Source: Verrucomicrobiales bacterium
Lineage (GTDB): Bacteria > Verrucomicrobiota > Verrucomicrobiia > Verrucomicrobiales > DEV007
Length of the DNA: 64,000 nucleotides
Assembly: GCA_002726915.1 (NCBI GenBank)
Contig: PBSY01000012.1
Span: 1 to 64,000 of the forward strand
Direction of reading: 5' to 3'
Shown here: piece after piece, positions 54,932 to 63,462 of the stretch
Position numbering within the stretch: the first letter of the stretch is position 1
Layout of the letters: each line of letters starts with the position of its first letter
The notes under the pieces: generated by a model
The model's database searches: none
What the model was told of the DNA's origin: nothing
The model's input: only the letters and a program-made list of their open reading frames with translations
Program-made: the position numbers and the translations under genes

Positions 54932-55909
54932 TCACCGCTTCTTTTTCGGTGGAGCATTCTTGTCCTGCTCACCTCCGTATTTCACGATATTAGATTCCAA
55001 GAAAGCGCGGGTCGGCTTTTCGGTTATTATGCCCGTTTCTGGGATTTCTAGACCGGCTGTCCACGCAACGCCATTGAGGACCGTCTTACGAAAGTTGTCG
55101 TTTTCAAAGTTCCAGTGGTAGTGCAACCCAGTGAAACCGAAACCACGACCGTTGTTGTAGTCCTCTGCTCGCTGGTAAGCCCATGCGACGTGCTGGGGTT
55201 CTCCGGCAGCGACTGCTTTCCTCACCGTTGGATTTCCGGAAACAGGACCATCTTTTCTCGCCATGGTAGATTCTGGTGGGGCGGTTGAAAGGACGGGTAT
55301 GATGCCCTTCTCGGCTCCGACAAATCGCATGTGAAAATACCATTCGTCATCGACTTCAAACGGCTTCAAACCCCTGGCGGTTGGGTGATTTTCAAACGTG
55401 TCGAAGCCTGCAATCCAATGAGGGTTTACTGACCAGTTATCTTCAAAATATCCTCCTAACCAGGCCAGCATACCTTTGGCTGAGGGGCCTATGTTGACGT
55501 GAACCGCATAATGCAGGCAGGCGAGTCCGGCCCCGGTTCGCATGACCTTATCAAACTCCGGAACATGATTGTTTACCACGTGCCGTGTTTTACCACTGCA
55601 GAAAAACACGACGGAGTCGGCGTCCTTAAAAAAAGCGTCGGGATTAGTAGGCCAATCGATTGAGTAGCGTGTCTCGATAGTCCGTTCCGGGTAGGCTTCG
55701 GTAAGCCATTGTCCAATGAGTCGGCAGCCGGCAGCGTATTCATGTTTCCCGAATCCGTGGGAAGTCTGGTGAGAAACAAGGCAAAAGACTGTTGTGTCCT
55801 CATCGGCGTCAGTGTTGGTGATCAAAAAAAGCGCCGCAAAAATAGGGAGAATCCACCGGAGCATCAAATTGGGGTATCTTGACATGTTTCTGATTTTGGC
55901 GGTTCCCAT
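54932..55909 (-). CDS. exported ThuA-domain protein
   Basis: 325 residues from the ATG at 55909; ATGs at 55885 and 55864 are also in frame, and the signal peptide (MLRWILPIFAALFLI) fits any of them. The ThuA class-I-glutamine-amidotransferase-like fold is seen from ADSVVFFCSGKTRHVVN, AGLACLHYAVHV with the nucleophile-like Cys position, FDVDDEWYFHMRF-type and GRGFGFTGLHYHWNFENDNFRKTVLNGVAWTAG at the end. ThuA-like proteins are linked with sugar metabolism (trehalose utilisation) and are expanded in Planctomycetota and Verrucomicrobiota. The mature C terminus is basic. Substrate unknown. Confidence 0.85.
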   Translation of the reverse strand: MGTAKIRNMSRYPNLMLRWILPIFAALFLITNTDADEDTTVFCLVSHQTSHGFGKHEYAAGCRLIGQWLTEAYPERTIETRYSIDWPTNPDAFFKDADSVVFFCSGKTRHVVNNHVPEFDKVMRTGAGLACLHYAVHVNIGPSAKGMLAWLGGYFEDNWSVNPHWIAGFDTFENHPTARGLKPFEVDDEWYFHMRFVGAEKGIIPVLSTAPPESTMARKDGPVSGNPTVRKAVAAGEPQHVAWAYQRAEDYNNGRGFGFTGLHYHWNFENDNFRKTVLNGVAWTAGLEIPETGIITEKPTRAFLESNIVKYGGEQDKNAPPKKKR

Positions 55910-56028
55910 CCCTAAGTCAAGATACGTTAATTTTTACCGCAGGGTCAGACTTTGGGATGGAAATCTGCTACAAATTAAAAGTCAGTTTGTAATGGGGACG
56001 CGCTAAAGATAAATTATCGCTTAATATA

Positions 56029-56973
56029 ATGGAATCGCCTTCAATTAGATACACGGTGCCCACTTCAATTTCGTGGTGGCGAATGAAACAAATACTTTTT
56101 AATCCCTTTGATATCGGGAAGTGGTTCGTTCTTGGATTCACGGCCTGGCTAGCAACTCTCGTGTCAGGTGCATCTCAGGGGACGGGCGGAACGGGTGGAG
56201 CGGGGGATACTGACGATCCTGAAATTCAGGAGGCTTTTAGGGAAACCAAGAACTGGGTCATGGAGAACTTGGAATGGATCGTCGGTGTCGGGGTGATCGT
56301 CGCTTCGATTATTGTGGTGGTCACGATAGTCCTCACCTGGGTTCAGTCTCGAGGAAAGTTTATGCTCCTAGATAATGTGGTCAACAATCGTGCGCTTGTC
56401 GGACAGCCTTGGAAAGAGTTTCGGAGTGAGGGTAATTCATTATTCCTTTGGAGCCTTGTCTTTTCTTTGATTGCTTTTTTTGTCTTCGGGGGCGCGATCG
56501 GGGGGCTTGGTTGGTTGATCTATCTTCAGTTAGACGCCAGCGATTTTGTCTGGACTGGGCCACTGATTGGCTATGGCGCTGGATTCGTAGGCTTTGTTTT
56601 CTTGTTGGGAGTGGGTTTCGCCTACATCGCGCGCTTGCTGGAGGATTTTGTGATTCCGCTGATGTATCTGCGCCGCCTTAAAACCACTGATGCTTGGCGA
56701 GTTTTTCTATCCCTACACTCTCAGAATGTCGGCAGCTTCATCGCTTACTTTCTTTGGATGATGCTCCTTGGATTCGCATGGAGTATTGTTATTTTTGCCT
56801 TTGTTCTTCTCACATGCTGTATCGGCGGTCTCCTTCTTGCTATTCCCTATCTAGGGACTGTCCTTCTGCTTCCGATGCTGGTATTTTTGAGAGCTCTTGG
56901 CCCAACTTTTCTCGGCCAGTTTGGAGACGATTTTAACCTTTGGAAGGGAACCCAGCTCGAGGTCCAACCGTAA
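56029..56973 (+). CDS. polytopic membrane protein of unknown function
   Basis: 314 residues. An amphipathic N terminus (ISWWRMKQILFNPFDIGKWFVLGFTAWLATL) is followed by a Gly/Asp-rich loop and about six hydrophobic segments (near 80-105, 135-165, 170-200, 225-250, 255-285). Architecture resembles DUF4013/DUF7544-like bacterial membrane proteins. No enzymatic motif is visible. It stands alone, with a strong intrinsic terminator 12 bp after its stop. Confidence 0.7.
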   Translation: MESPSIRYTVPTSISWWRMKQILFNPFDIGKWFVLGFTAWLATLVSGASQGTGGTGGAGDTDDPEIQEAFRETKNWVMENLEWIVGVGVIVASIIVVVTIVLTWVQSRGKFMLLDNVVNNRALVGQPWKEFRSEGNSLFLWSLVFSLIAFFVFGGAIGGLGWLIYLQLDASDFVWTGPLIGYGAGFVGFVFLLGVGFAYIARLLEDFVIPLMYLRRLKTTDAWRVFLSLHSQNVGSFIAYFLWMMLLGFAWSIVIFAFVLLTCCIGGLLLAIPYLGTVLLLPMLVFLRALGPTFLGQFGDDFNLWKGTQLEVQP

Positions 56974-56985
56974 TTACTGACACAG

Positions 56986-57011
56986 AAAGGCCCGGAAATT
57001 CCGGGCCTTTT
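56986..57011 (+). terminator. intrinsic terminator (possibly bidirectional)
   Basis: AAAGGCCCGG (56986-56995) pairs perfectly with CCGGGCCTTT (57001-57010) around AAATT, giving a 10-bp stem whose A and T ends can serve either strand. It lies between the membrane-protein gene and the convergent candidate selenoprotein gene at 57046. Confidence 0.85.
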
Positions 57012-57045
57012 ACCATTGTTTAGAAGTTAATCGGGTCTCGATACT

Positions 57046-57732
57046 CTACTCAAGGGAGTCAACCTTGTTGAAAATGGCGGATGATCCCGTCGCTACGACC
57101 TCTCCGGAGCTGTCCACCATGGTATAAAAAGGGACAGCATTGGAAGTTCGGTATTTCATTAATTTAGAACGTTCAACGTCTCCGGGAACTACGGTAAGCC
57201 AGGGGAAGCCGGCATCGGCGGCCCACTGCTCGGCCGCGTCCTCATCCGAATCTCGCGAAATGTGTATCATTTCTACTTTCGGATTATCGGCTATCGATGA
57301 GTTATATTTCTCCACCAACTGTGGAGCTGAAGATCGGCATGGGCCTCACCAAGATGCCGAGTAATAAAGGATGTAAAACTCCGGAGCTTTCTCCATTTCC
57401 GCGCTACGATAGCGTTTACCATCGAGGCGGTGCAGCTTTGTCTTTAAAACTTCTTTTCCAACAACGGAGGCGCTCACCGTCTCCAATGGATCAGGAGCGT
57501 CCTTGGATGCCTTCCATTCTTTGAGGTAGACAAGGTCCTTCTCGGATAGTTTGTCTTCGGTGAAGGTAAGGACGCGACCGGAGGACTGAACTGAAACGGT
57601 TTTCGTACCCTCATCGTAGGAACGAATTTCACCCTCAAATGTTCTAGATCCATCTGAACTTGTCCAAGTTCGCGCCATTGAACTGCCGATGAGTAGCAAA
57701 GAAATAGCAAATGCCAAAAAGGAATGCTTCAT
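57046..57732 (-). CDS. candidate selenoprotein: exported SHD1-thioredoxin with Sec (TGA) in the active site
   Basis: One gene of 229 codons interrupted by a single in-frame TGA at 57346-57348. From the ATG at 57732 there is a signal peptide (MKHSFLAFAISLLLIGSS), then an SHD1-like domain (RTWTSSDGSRTFEG to LSEKDLVYLKEW) and a thioredoxin-like domain. The active site reads SASW-TGA-GPCRSSAPQ, so the stop codon replaces the first Cys of WCGPC. Downstream the same frame continues with a normal thioredoxin C-terminal half (PWLTVVPGD, AVPFYTMVD with cis-Pro) to TAA. A SECIS-like hairpin follows the TGA. Selenocysteine is inferred; a nonsense mutation of TGC or TGT is the alternative. The product would be a redox protein in the periplasm. 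selA, selB, selC and selD are not in the window. Confidence 0.75.
57310..57326 (-). promoter_or_regulatory. SECIS-like hairpin downstream of the in-frame TGA
   Basis: On the minus strand CTCCAC (57326-57321), loop AGTTG (57320-57316) and GTGGAG (57315-57310) form a perfect 6-bp stem. The loop begins 25 nt after the TGA and has G in its second position. Bacterial SECIS elements are described with a loop 16-37 nt from UGA and a G in the first two loop bases, so it fits. Confidence 0.6.
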
Positions 57733-57856
57733 GAAAAGATTCAATAGCAAACCGACGAGGGGATGTCTCGAAAAATCGGATCACGTATATGTGATCGGCG
57801 ATCAGGCACTTGCTCTCCCTATTGAGTTGGGCTAAGTGGAGAATTGCGAAAAGTGA

Positions 57857-59338
57857 GTGGTGCGTTCTGGTCCGGAATCTGCTCCTTTGTTAGGACTTAA
57901 GTTCATTTTGAAAGACTACCGACACACCAAAATCATTGCAACACTTGGACCCGCCACGCAATCAAAGGAAATGCTGGCGAAGTTGATTCGTTCAGGGGTT
58001 GATATTCTGAGATTGAATATGGCTCATGCCTCGCACCAGTGGGTCGCCGATGCCATGTGGTTCGTGAGAGAGGTCTCTGAGGAAGTTGGTCGGCATGTCG
58101 CTGTAATGATGGATGTGAAGGGGCCGGAGATTCGTACTGGAGTAGTAGAGTCACCTATTCAGTTGGAATGTGGCTCGGAGATCGAGTTTCACGTGGAGGG
58201 GGTCGTGGCGAGTTCTGATGTGAATTCAGTCTCAATTAATTATGAGGGACTTCCTGCTGAGGTGAATATCGGTGATACCGTGCTTGTTGATAGTGGGCTG
58301 ATCCAACTCAAGGTGACTGCCAAAGACGATGTCCGTATTCGATTTGAGGCTTTGACCCCGGGAGAATTGACCTCTAGGCGTCACATTAATCTGCCCGGGA
58401 TTCAGGTTAAGCTTCCAGCGCTGACCAAAAAAGACAAAGAAGATTTGCAGGCGGGTGTGGAAGCCGGGATTGACTTTGTCGCCCTTTCTTTTGTTCGCGA
58501 ATCCGATGACGTCAAGATCCTGCGCGGTTATCTCGATAGCCTCGGCTCACCGGCCCGGATCATTGCCAAGATCGAGGATCAGGCGGGCGTACGCAACATG
58601 GAGCACATTGTTCGAGAAGCTGACGGCGTGATGGTCGCCAGAGGAGATCTCGGAATCGAGATAGACTATCACCGTCTCCCCCTGGTTCAGTCCCAACTCA
58701 TTAAAACCTGCCACGCTGAGGGTAAGCCGGTGATTATCGCGACCCACATGCTGGAGTCCATGATCCATTCACCCATGCCAACGCGCGCGGAGGTGTCTGA
58801 CGTTTCTCATGCCATACGAGAACAGGCGGATGCTGTTATGTTATCGGGGGAGACGACAACGGGTGCTTACCCGCTCGAGTCGGTTCAAGTTTTTAAAGAC
58901 ATCATTGGAAGTATTGAACCTTCGGTGAGTCAGGCGCTGAATGAACGGATCGTTTTAAAGGAACCCAAGGCGATGATGCTGCGTTCGGCTTCGGTCCTTG
59001 CCCAGGAGCTTGGTGAATCTGGTATCGTGGTCTTCAGTCGAAGCGGATTTCTGCCCTACGTTCTTGGGGCGCTGCGTCCTCATGGCATACCGATCTTTGC
59101 GTTCACCGATGACGAATCGATATTTCGTCAGTTGTTGCTTCCATGGGGGGTCGAACCGTTCCTGATTGAGTTCTCCGAAAATCCGGAAGAAACGATCCAG
59201 TCAGCGATGGATTGTCTCCGCAGCAAGGAATGGGTCGAGGTAGGCACTTGGCTTGTAGTTATCACCAACGCGTTGGCAGACGACAAAATTATCGATACAC
59301 TTCAACTAAGGAAGCTGGAAGCGGACGGGGACCTGTGA
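57857..59338 (+). CDS. pyk: pyruvate kinase
   Basis: 493 residues from the GTG at 57857. A TTG at 57908 with AGGA 12 nt upstream gives MKDYRHTKIIATLGPAT, closer to the usual family start, so the true N terminus may be there. Motifs: LRLNMAHASHQW, MMDVKGPEIRTG (K and E for phosphoenolpyruvate and metal), IAKIEDQAGVRNMEHI with the catalytic lysine, VMVARGDLGIEIDY, and SGETTTGAYPLESV. It makes ATP and pyruvate in the last step of glycolysis. The C-terminal allosteric domain is present. It diverges from the candidate selenoprotein gene. Confidence 0.95.
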   Translation: MVRSGPESAPLLGLKFILKDYRHTKIIATLGPATQSKEMLAKLIRSGVDILRLNMAHASHQWVADAMWFVREVSEEVGRHVAVMMDVKGPEIRTGVVESPIQLECGSEIEFHVEGVVASSDVNSVSINYEGLPAEVNIGDTVLVDSGLIQLKVTAKDDVRIRFEALTPGELTSRRHINLPGIQVKLPALTKKDKEDLQAGVEAGIDFVALSFVRESDDVKILRGYLDSLGSPARIIAKIEDQAGVRNMEHIVREADGVMVARGDLGIEIDYHRLPLVQSQLIKTCHAEGKPVIIATHMLESMIHSPMPTRAEVSDVSHAIREQADAVMLSGETTTGAYPLESVQVFKDIIGSIEPSVSQALNERIVLKEPKAMMLRSASVLAQELGESGIVVFSRSGFLPYVLGALRPHGIPIFAFTDDESIFRQLLLPWGVEPFLIEFSENPEETIQSAMDCLRSKEWVEVGTWLVVITNALADDKIIDTLQLRKLEADGDL

Positions 59339-59385
59339 TCCTTGAGTCTTTTGTCCCCTTAGAGAGCCGATGGGAAAGACTCGGA

Positions 59386-60903
59386 TTACTTCAAGAGTTT
59401 TGCCCGTTCTATCGCTCTCATCATTCCTTTCGCCTTATTGACGGTCTCATGGAACTCATTTTCAGGAATGGAGTCGGCAACAACTCCAGCGCCAGCCTGA
59501 ACATAGGCTTTTTGGTTTGCCAATACCACGGTGCGCAGTGCAATGCAGCTGTCATGATTACCATCAAAACCGAAGTAGCCGACTGCGCCTGAGTAAGGAC
59601 CGCGTTTCGATTTTTCCATTTCATCAATGATTTGCATCGCTCGGACTTTGGGACTGCCGCTGACCGTGCCTGCGGGGAATGTCGCCCTCATGACGTCGTA
59701 AGCGCTTTGGTCCGATTTCAGCTTTCCGACGACATTTGAAACGATGTGCATGACGTGGCTGTAGCGCTCGATGATCATCATTTCATCGACTTGGACGGAT
59801 TCAAACTCCGCGACTCTTCCGACATCGTTGCGTGCGAGGTCGATTAGCATGACGTGTTCAGCACGTTCCTTAGGATCAGCGAGCAGGTCTTCTGCCAATG
59901 TCTGATCTTCTTCCGGGGTTTTCCCTCTCCAGCGGGTGCCTGCGATGGGTCGAATTTTAATATTCCCATCGATAGTTTGGACGTGGACCTCTGGTGAGCT
60001 GCCTACAAGAGAGAATTCGTCGCCAAATTGAAGGCAGAACATGTAGGGAGAGGGATTCACGTGTCGAAGCGCGCGGTAGAGATCAATTGGACGGCCTCGA
60101 TAGTCCGTTTCAAATCGCTGAGAGGGCACGACCTGAAAGATGTCTCCAGCCAGTATATAATCTTTCGCTTTACGCACCATGCCTTCGTACTCCTCCTGCG
60201 TGGTGTTGCTATCGATTACGCCTGCATTTTCAGGCTCTTCCATGAGTGAGAAGGGGGCAACCGATTGTGGTTTAGATAGTCGGGTGATTATCGTCTTGAT
60301 TCTAGTTCGACCGGCTTCGTAGGCCGCTTCGATGGTGTCGAAATCGTCAGTACAGATATTAGCCACTACCTGAAGCTTACGGAACCGGTGATCAAAGATG
60401 ACAAGACTGTCAGTAACCAGAAAGACCATGTCGGGTAGGCCGAGGCCGTCATCAGGAGGCCCGGGAACGGTGGTTTCGAAAAATCGCACCATGTCGTAGC
60501 CGAGAAATCCCACCGCACCTCCGGTAAAAACAGGGAGCCCCTCTACTTCAACCGGTTTGAAGGGTGCCATCAGCCTTTCCACCTCGTGCATAGGATCTCC
60601 GTCAGACTCCGGGAGAAGGCGAGTTTCGAAGCTTGAAGCCCCCTTATCTCGAACTGAGATCTCCCGTCCGGTCGAGCGGATTTCAAGGCGGGGATCGGTT
60701 CCGAGAAACGAGAAACGACCTATCTGCTCACTATTCTCTGCCGATTCCAGCAGAAAGCATGGCTCGGTATGACCCTCGCTTAGTTTTTGGAAAGCGGAAA
60801 TCGGAGTCTCATAGTCGGCAGCAAGCTCCGTCCAGACCGGAATCATATTTCCGCTGGCGGTTAGTGTCGAGAATTCTTCAAAAGACGGTTTCAGCACAGT
60901 CAT
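59386..60903 (-). CDS. trpE: anthranilate synthase component I
   Basis: 505 residues from the ATG at 60903; the frame continues upstream but overlaps the metallo-beta-lactamase-fold gene. The N-terminal regulatory domain has LLESAENSEQIGRFSFLGTDP (tryptophan-binding LLES and S residues). The chorismate domain carries FQVVPSQRFE, PSPYMFCLQFG, IAGTRWRGKTPEED, DLLADPKERAEHVMLIDLARNDVGRV, TFPAGTVSGSPKVRAMQIIDE and the terminal PYSGAVGYFGFDG. It makes anthranilate from chorismate with a TrpG amidotransferase, which is not adjacent. pabB is the alternative, but the LLES motif favours TrpE. Confidence 0.93.
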   Translation of the reverse strand: MTVLKPSFEEFSTLTASGNMIPVWTELAADYETPISAFQKLSEGHTEPCFLLESAENSEQIGRFSFLGTDPRLEIRSTGREISVRDKGASSFETRLLPESDGDPMHEVERLMAPFKPVEVEGLPVFTGGAVGFLGYDMVRFFETTVPGPPDDGLGLPDMVFLVTDSLVIFDHRFRKLQVVANICTDDFDTIEAAYEAGRTRIKTIITRLSKPQSVAPFSLMEEPENAGVIDSNTTQEEYEGMVRKAKDYILAGDIFQVVPSQRFETDYRGRPIDLYRALRHVNPSPYMFCLQFGDEFSLVGSSPEVHVQTIDGNIKIRPIAGTRWRGKTPEEDQTLAEDLLADPKERAEHVMLIDLARNDVGRVAEFESVQVDEMMIIERYSHVMHIVSNVVGKLKSDQSAYDVMRATFPAGTVSGSPKVRAMQIIDEMEKSKRGPYSGAVGYFGFDGNHDSCIALRTVVLANQKAYVQAGAGVVADSIPENEFHETVNKAKGMMRAIERAKLLK

Positions 60904-60937
60904 GGCCGGGGTTGGCAGAAGAGTGTTCAGCCGGGGC

Positions 60938-61870
60938 TTAGAATGCCCACTCGGTCTGGCTCCATTCTTCGACAGAGACTTGCGGAGTGTCAGCTGAGAC
61001 AATGGTAGAGTCGCACACCTGATCGGGTTTAGCAGGTTTTTCTTCGCTAATGTGCTCAGAAGCGTTTTCGGCAGGATCGGATGATTCTAAGGCTGTTTTG
61101 CATAGTGGCAGAGGATCTTTTCGCATAGCGCACTCGACCTGAACGTTAGGATATCCGTCGGATTCAAGCTTCTTCAGGATGACTCGGCGCGCGAGATCGG
61201 GAGCGTTGCAGTCGCTGCTGAGATGACCCAGTATGACTCGAGTAAGATCCGAGGACGCCACCGCGCTTACAAGTCCTGCCGCCTGATCATTTGAGAGATG
61301 GCCATGGCGGTTGCTGATGCGCTGCTTTGTCGACCACGGGCGATGCGTATCATTCTGTAGCATCACTTCATCGTAGTTAGACTCAATAAAAAGAGTATTA
61401 ACGCCTTTGAGGCGATCGATAATCATGCGTGTAACGTGACCAACGTCACTGACAACCCCAACGCTGCTTTTGTTGCAGCGAAAGATGAAGCCAACGGGAT
61501 CCACAGCATCATGGGGAACTGAAAAGCTCTCGACGTTAACCCCTTCAATCATGAAATCATCTCCAGCCTCGAAATGGTGCCAGGGGACTTCAGATTTTAC
61601 GTTTTCTCTGACGATGGCACAGGTATGTGTCGTGCCATAGATAGGGATGGAACGTTTCCGGCAGAAAACATCAATCCCCCTGGTATGATCGCCGTGCTCG
61701 TGGGTCAAAACAATGGCACTTAGTTGGTCGGGAGCGACACCGAGATTTTCCAGTCGTAAGCATAGCTGGCGAGCGGAGAGTCCGGCATCGATTAGGATCC
61801 GGGTTTCTCCGAGACAAACAAGTGCACTGTTTCCTGAGCTTCCACTGCCCAGTACTGCCAACTCCAGCAT
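60938..61870 (-). CDS. metallo-beta-lactamase-fold hydrolase, WalJ/YycJ-like, with acidic C-terminal tail
   Basis: 310 residues. The fold is clear from LGSGSSGNSALVCLGETRILIDAGLSARQL, the metal-binding LTHEHGDHTRG, IYGTTHTC, FSVPHDAVDPVGF, VSDVGHVT and FIESNYDEVML, ending the domain at ILGHLSSDCN. WalJ-type proteins are 5'-3' nucleases or coordinate cell-wall and DNA-replication events in Gram-positives. Residues about 250-310 form an acidic, low-complexity tail not usual in the family. It lies 34 bp upstream of trpE and may be co-transcribed with it. Confidence 0.88.
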   Translation of the reverse strand: MLELAVLGSGSSGNSALVCLGETRILIDAGLSARQLCLRLENLGVAPDQLSAIVLTHEHGDHTRGIDVFCRKRSIPIYGTTHTCAIVRENVKSEVPWHHFEAGDDFMIEGVNVESFSVPHDAVDPVGFIFRCNKSSVGVVSDVGHVTRMIIDRLKGVNTLFIESNYDEVMLQNDTHRPWSTKQRISNRHGHLSNDQAAGLVSAVASSDLTRVILGHLSSDCNAPDLARRVILKKLESDGYPNVQVECAMRKDPLPLCKTALESSDPAENASEHISEEKPAKPDQVCDSTIVSADTPQVSVEEWSQTEWAF

Positions 61871-61932
61871 AATGACCAGCTTAGGTATTTAAGGGCTCCA
61901 AACAAACAAAAATTATCGCAAAATGTCTAAAA

Positions 61933-62451
61933 CTACTTTTTGAGTTGGGAAGCTGCTCCTGGGATGGGTGAGATAATGGGATCAAACACCCCAGTGTCAG
62001 GTAGTTGGCTGTGATGAACCCAGTAAGTCGTTCCGGCAATCGCACCTGAAGAGATTCTCACCTCAACTGCTTCGGCCTCTGTCCCGAGAATCGCGATCTG
62101 AACTTTACTCTGAAGTCTGCGGATATCCCACCCGTTTAGGTCGGCGCCGGAGCGAGAGGTTGCCGTTGGATGCTCCGAAAAGAAACGCCTCACAGTTTCA
62201 GGACTGTCTGCAAGGAAGATGGGGGAGTCGCCCAAACCCAGAGTCACGATTTCGGGACGGGTTGCTGAATCAGTTGTCCCGTTTTTTTCGGGAAGCCTCT
62301 GGCGAGCCATTTCTGCACCAAGTTTTGCGGAGGCAGTGATCAATGAGATCATCGATACAAAGGCGATAATCCAGACGAGCCATCTCAGATCAATAACTTT
62401 GCCGGCTTTTTTGCGAGCCTGGGATTGGGCTACGTCGTGCGTCATATTCAC
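61933..62451 (-). CDS. small protein with one N-terminal membrane helix, unknown family
   Basis: 172 residues. One transmembrane helix (about 25-45, WLVWIIAFVSMISLITASAKLGAEM) is followed by a soluble domain of about 110 residues with mixed strands (EIVTLGLGDSPIFLADSPETVRRFFSEHP; GAIAGTTYWVHHSQL). The latter resembles short SH3- or DUF-like beta domains in that it ends in AGTTYWVH. No family was firmly recognised. It overlaps the end of the rhomboid gene by 4 bp and is translationally coupled to it. Confidence 0.65.
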   Translation of the reverse strand: MNMTHDVAQSQARKKAGKVIDLRWLVWIIAFVSMISLITASAKLGAEMARQRLPEKNGTTDSATRPEIVTLGLGDSPIFLADSPETVRRFFSEHPTATSRSGADLNGWDIRRLQSKVQIAILGTEAEAVEVRISSGAIAGTTYWVHHSQLPDTGVFDPIISPIPGAASQLKK

Positions 62452-63383
62452 TGATCTTTATCGAGTCTCTTCGACAATCGGTTGCTCGATTTTTCGAGAA
62501 GCTTTTGCTCTTCCTTGCTAAGACTCTGAAAACCTTGGTCATTTATCTTATCAAGAATAGCATCGACATCGGCGCTGACAAAAGGTTCTGGGTTGGATGA
62601 ATGCTTATGGCTCTGGTCACTTATTTGGGCGTTTTTGATGCGGCGTATTCCGAAGCGCTCCATAAGGGTCTGGTTGCGCTTGCGGCTCGCTGGCGCTCTT
62701 TTGGAGCGTGTGAACCAGAGCTTGATGTAGGCCCATCCTGCCAACATTCCTCCGAAATGGGCGAAGTGAGCTACGACCGATCTGCTGCCTGTCGCATCTC
62801 TCGATGCAAAGAATCCGAAGAGAAGGCCGAGAACGTCGATGAAGATGACAATCATCACGATCTGCTTCATCTTCATTTTAATGGGAAAGATGAAGAAGAG
62901 GAGAAAGTTAAGGGTCTGATTAGGAATCAGTGTTGCCAGAGCGAGCAAGACAGCCATGACGGCTCCTGAGGCACCCATAATGAGTCCATCTTCTCGGGTC
63001 GCTAGATTGAAAAGCAGTTGGGAAACGCCTCCAAAAATTGCACCGGCAAAATAGATCTCAATGAATTGCCTTGGAGAGGCCATCTGAAGCAAGAGCCGCC
63101 CGATAAAAAAAAGGATCAGCATATTCCCGGCAACATGGAGAAGATGACCGTGAATGAATTGGTAAGTGAATAACGTCCAGACCTTGAAGGAGGCAATTCC
63201 GCTTAGGGAGAGAGACAAACTATCCGCCATGGGTTCCTTGGGAGGAACATCAATTAGGAGCGAAAGTAGATAGGCGGAGCAGTTAATCACGATCAACCAA
63301 GTGATCACGCTCCAACTGGAAGGATGCCCAGGAGAGGCGCCGCTCGGGTTCTCTTTCATGTATTCCCGGTTATAAATGCTCAT
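62448..63383 (-). CDS. rhomboid intramembrane serine protease
   Basis: 311 residues. Six transmembrane helices with FKVWTLFTYQFIHGHLLHVAGNMLILFFIGRLL (H and N of the TM2 region), the catalytic Ser in MGASGAVMAVLLA (GxSG) and the catalytic His in VVAHFAHFGGMLAGWAY. A basic linker and a C-terminal Glu/Lys-rich tail (about 240-311, with LDKINDQGFQSLSKEEQKLLEKSS) follow. Rhomboids cut membrane-spanning substrates. It is 4 bp overlapped with the downstream small membrane-anchored gene. Substrate unknown. Confidence 0.93.
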   Translation of the reverse strand: MSIYNREYMKENPSGASPGHPSSWSVITWLIVINCSAYLLSLLIDVPPKEPMADSLSLSLSGIASFKVWTLFTYQFIHGHLLHVAGNMLILFFIGRLLLQMASPRQFIEIYFAGAIFGGVSQLLFNLATREDGLIMGASGAVMAVLLALATLIPNQTLNFLLFFIFPIKMKMKQIVMIVIFIDVLGLLFGFFASRDATGSRSVVAHFAHFGGMLAGWAYIKLWFTRSKRAPASRKRNQTLMERFGIRRIKNAQISDQSHKHSSNPEPFVSADVDAILDKINDQGFQSLSKEEQKLLEKSSNRLSKRLDKDQ

Positions 63384-63462
63384 AAATCGTTGTGAAGAGG
63401 GAAAAGAAACAACATTTTAGGGTTGAAAGTATCTAAGAATTCTTGATGATCTTGAGTTGGAT

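Noticed and set aside
57046-57750. Two separate short genes (57046-57318 and 57346-57750)
   Set aside because: They are in the same frame, separated by exactly nine codons plus one TGA, and together make one complete thioredoxin domain. A frameshift is not needed.
59386-61002. trpE starting at 61002
   Set aside because: That start overlaps the preceding gene by 65 bp and adds 33 residues unlike the family; the ATG at 60903 is better.
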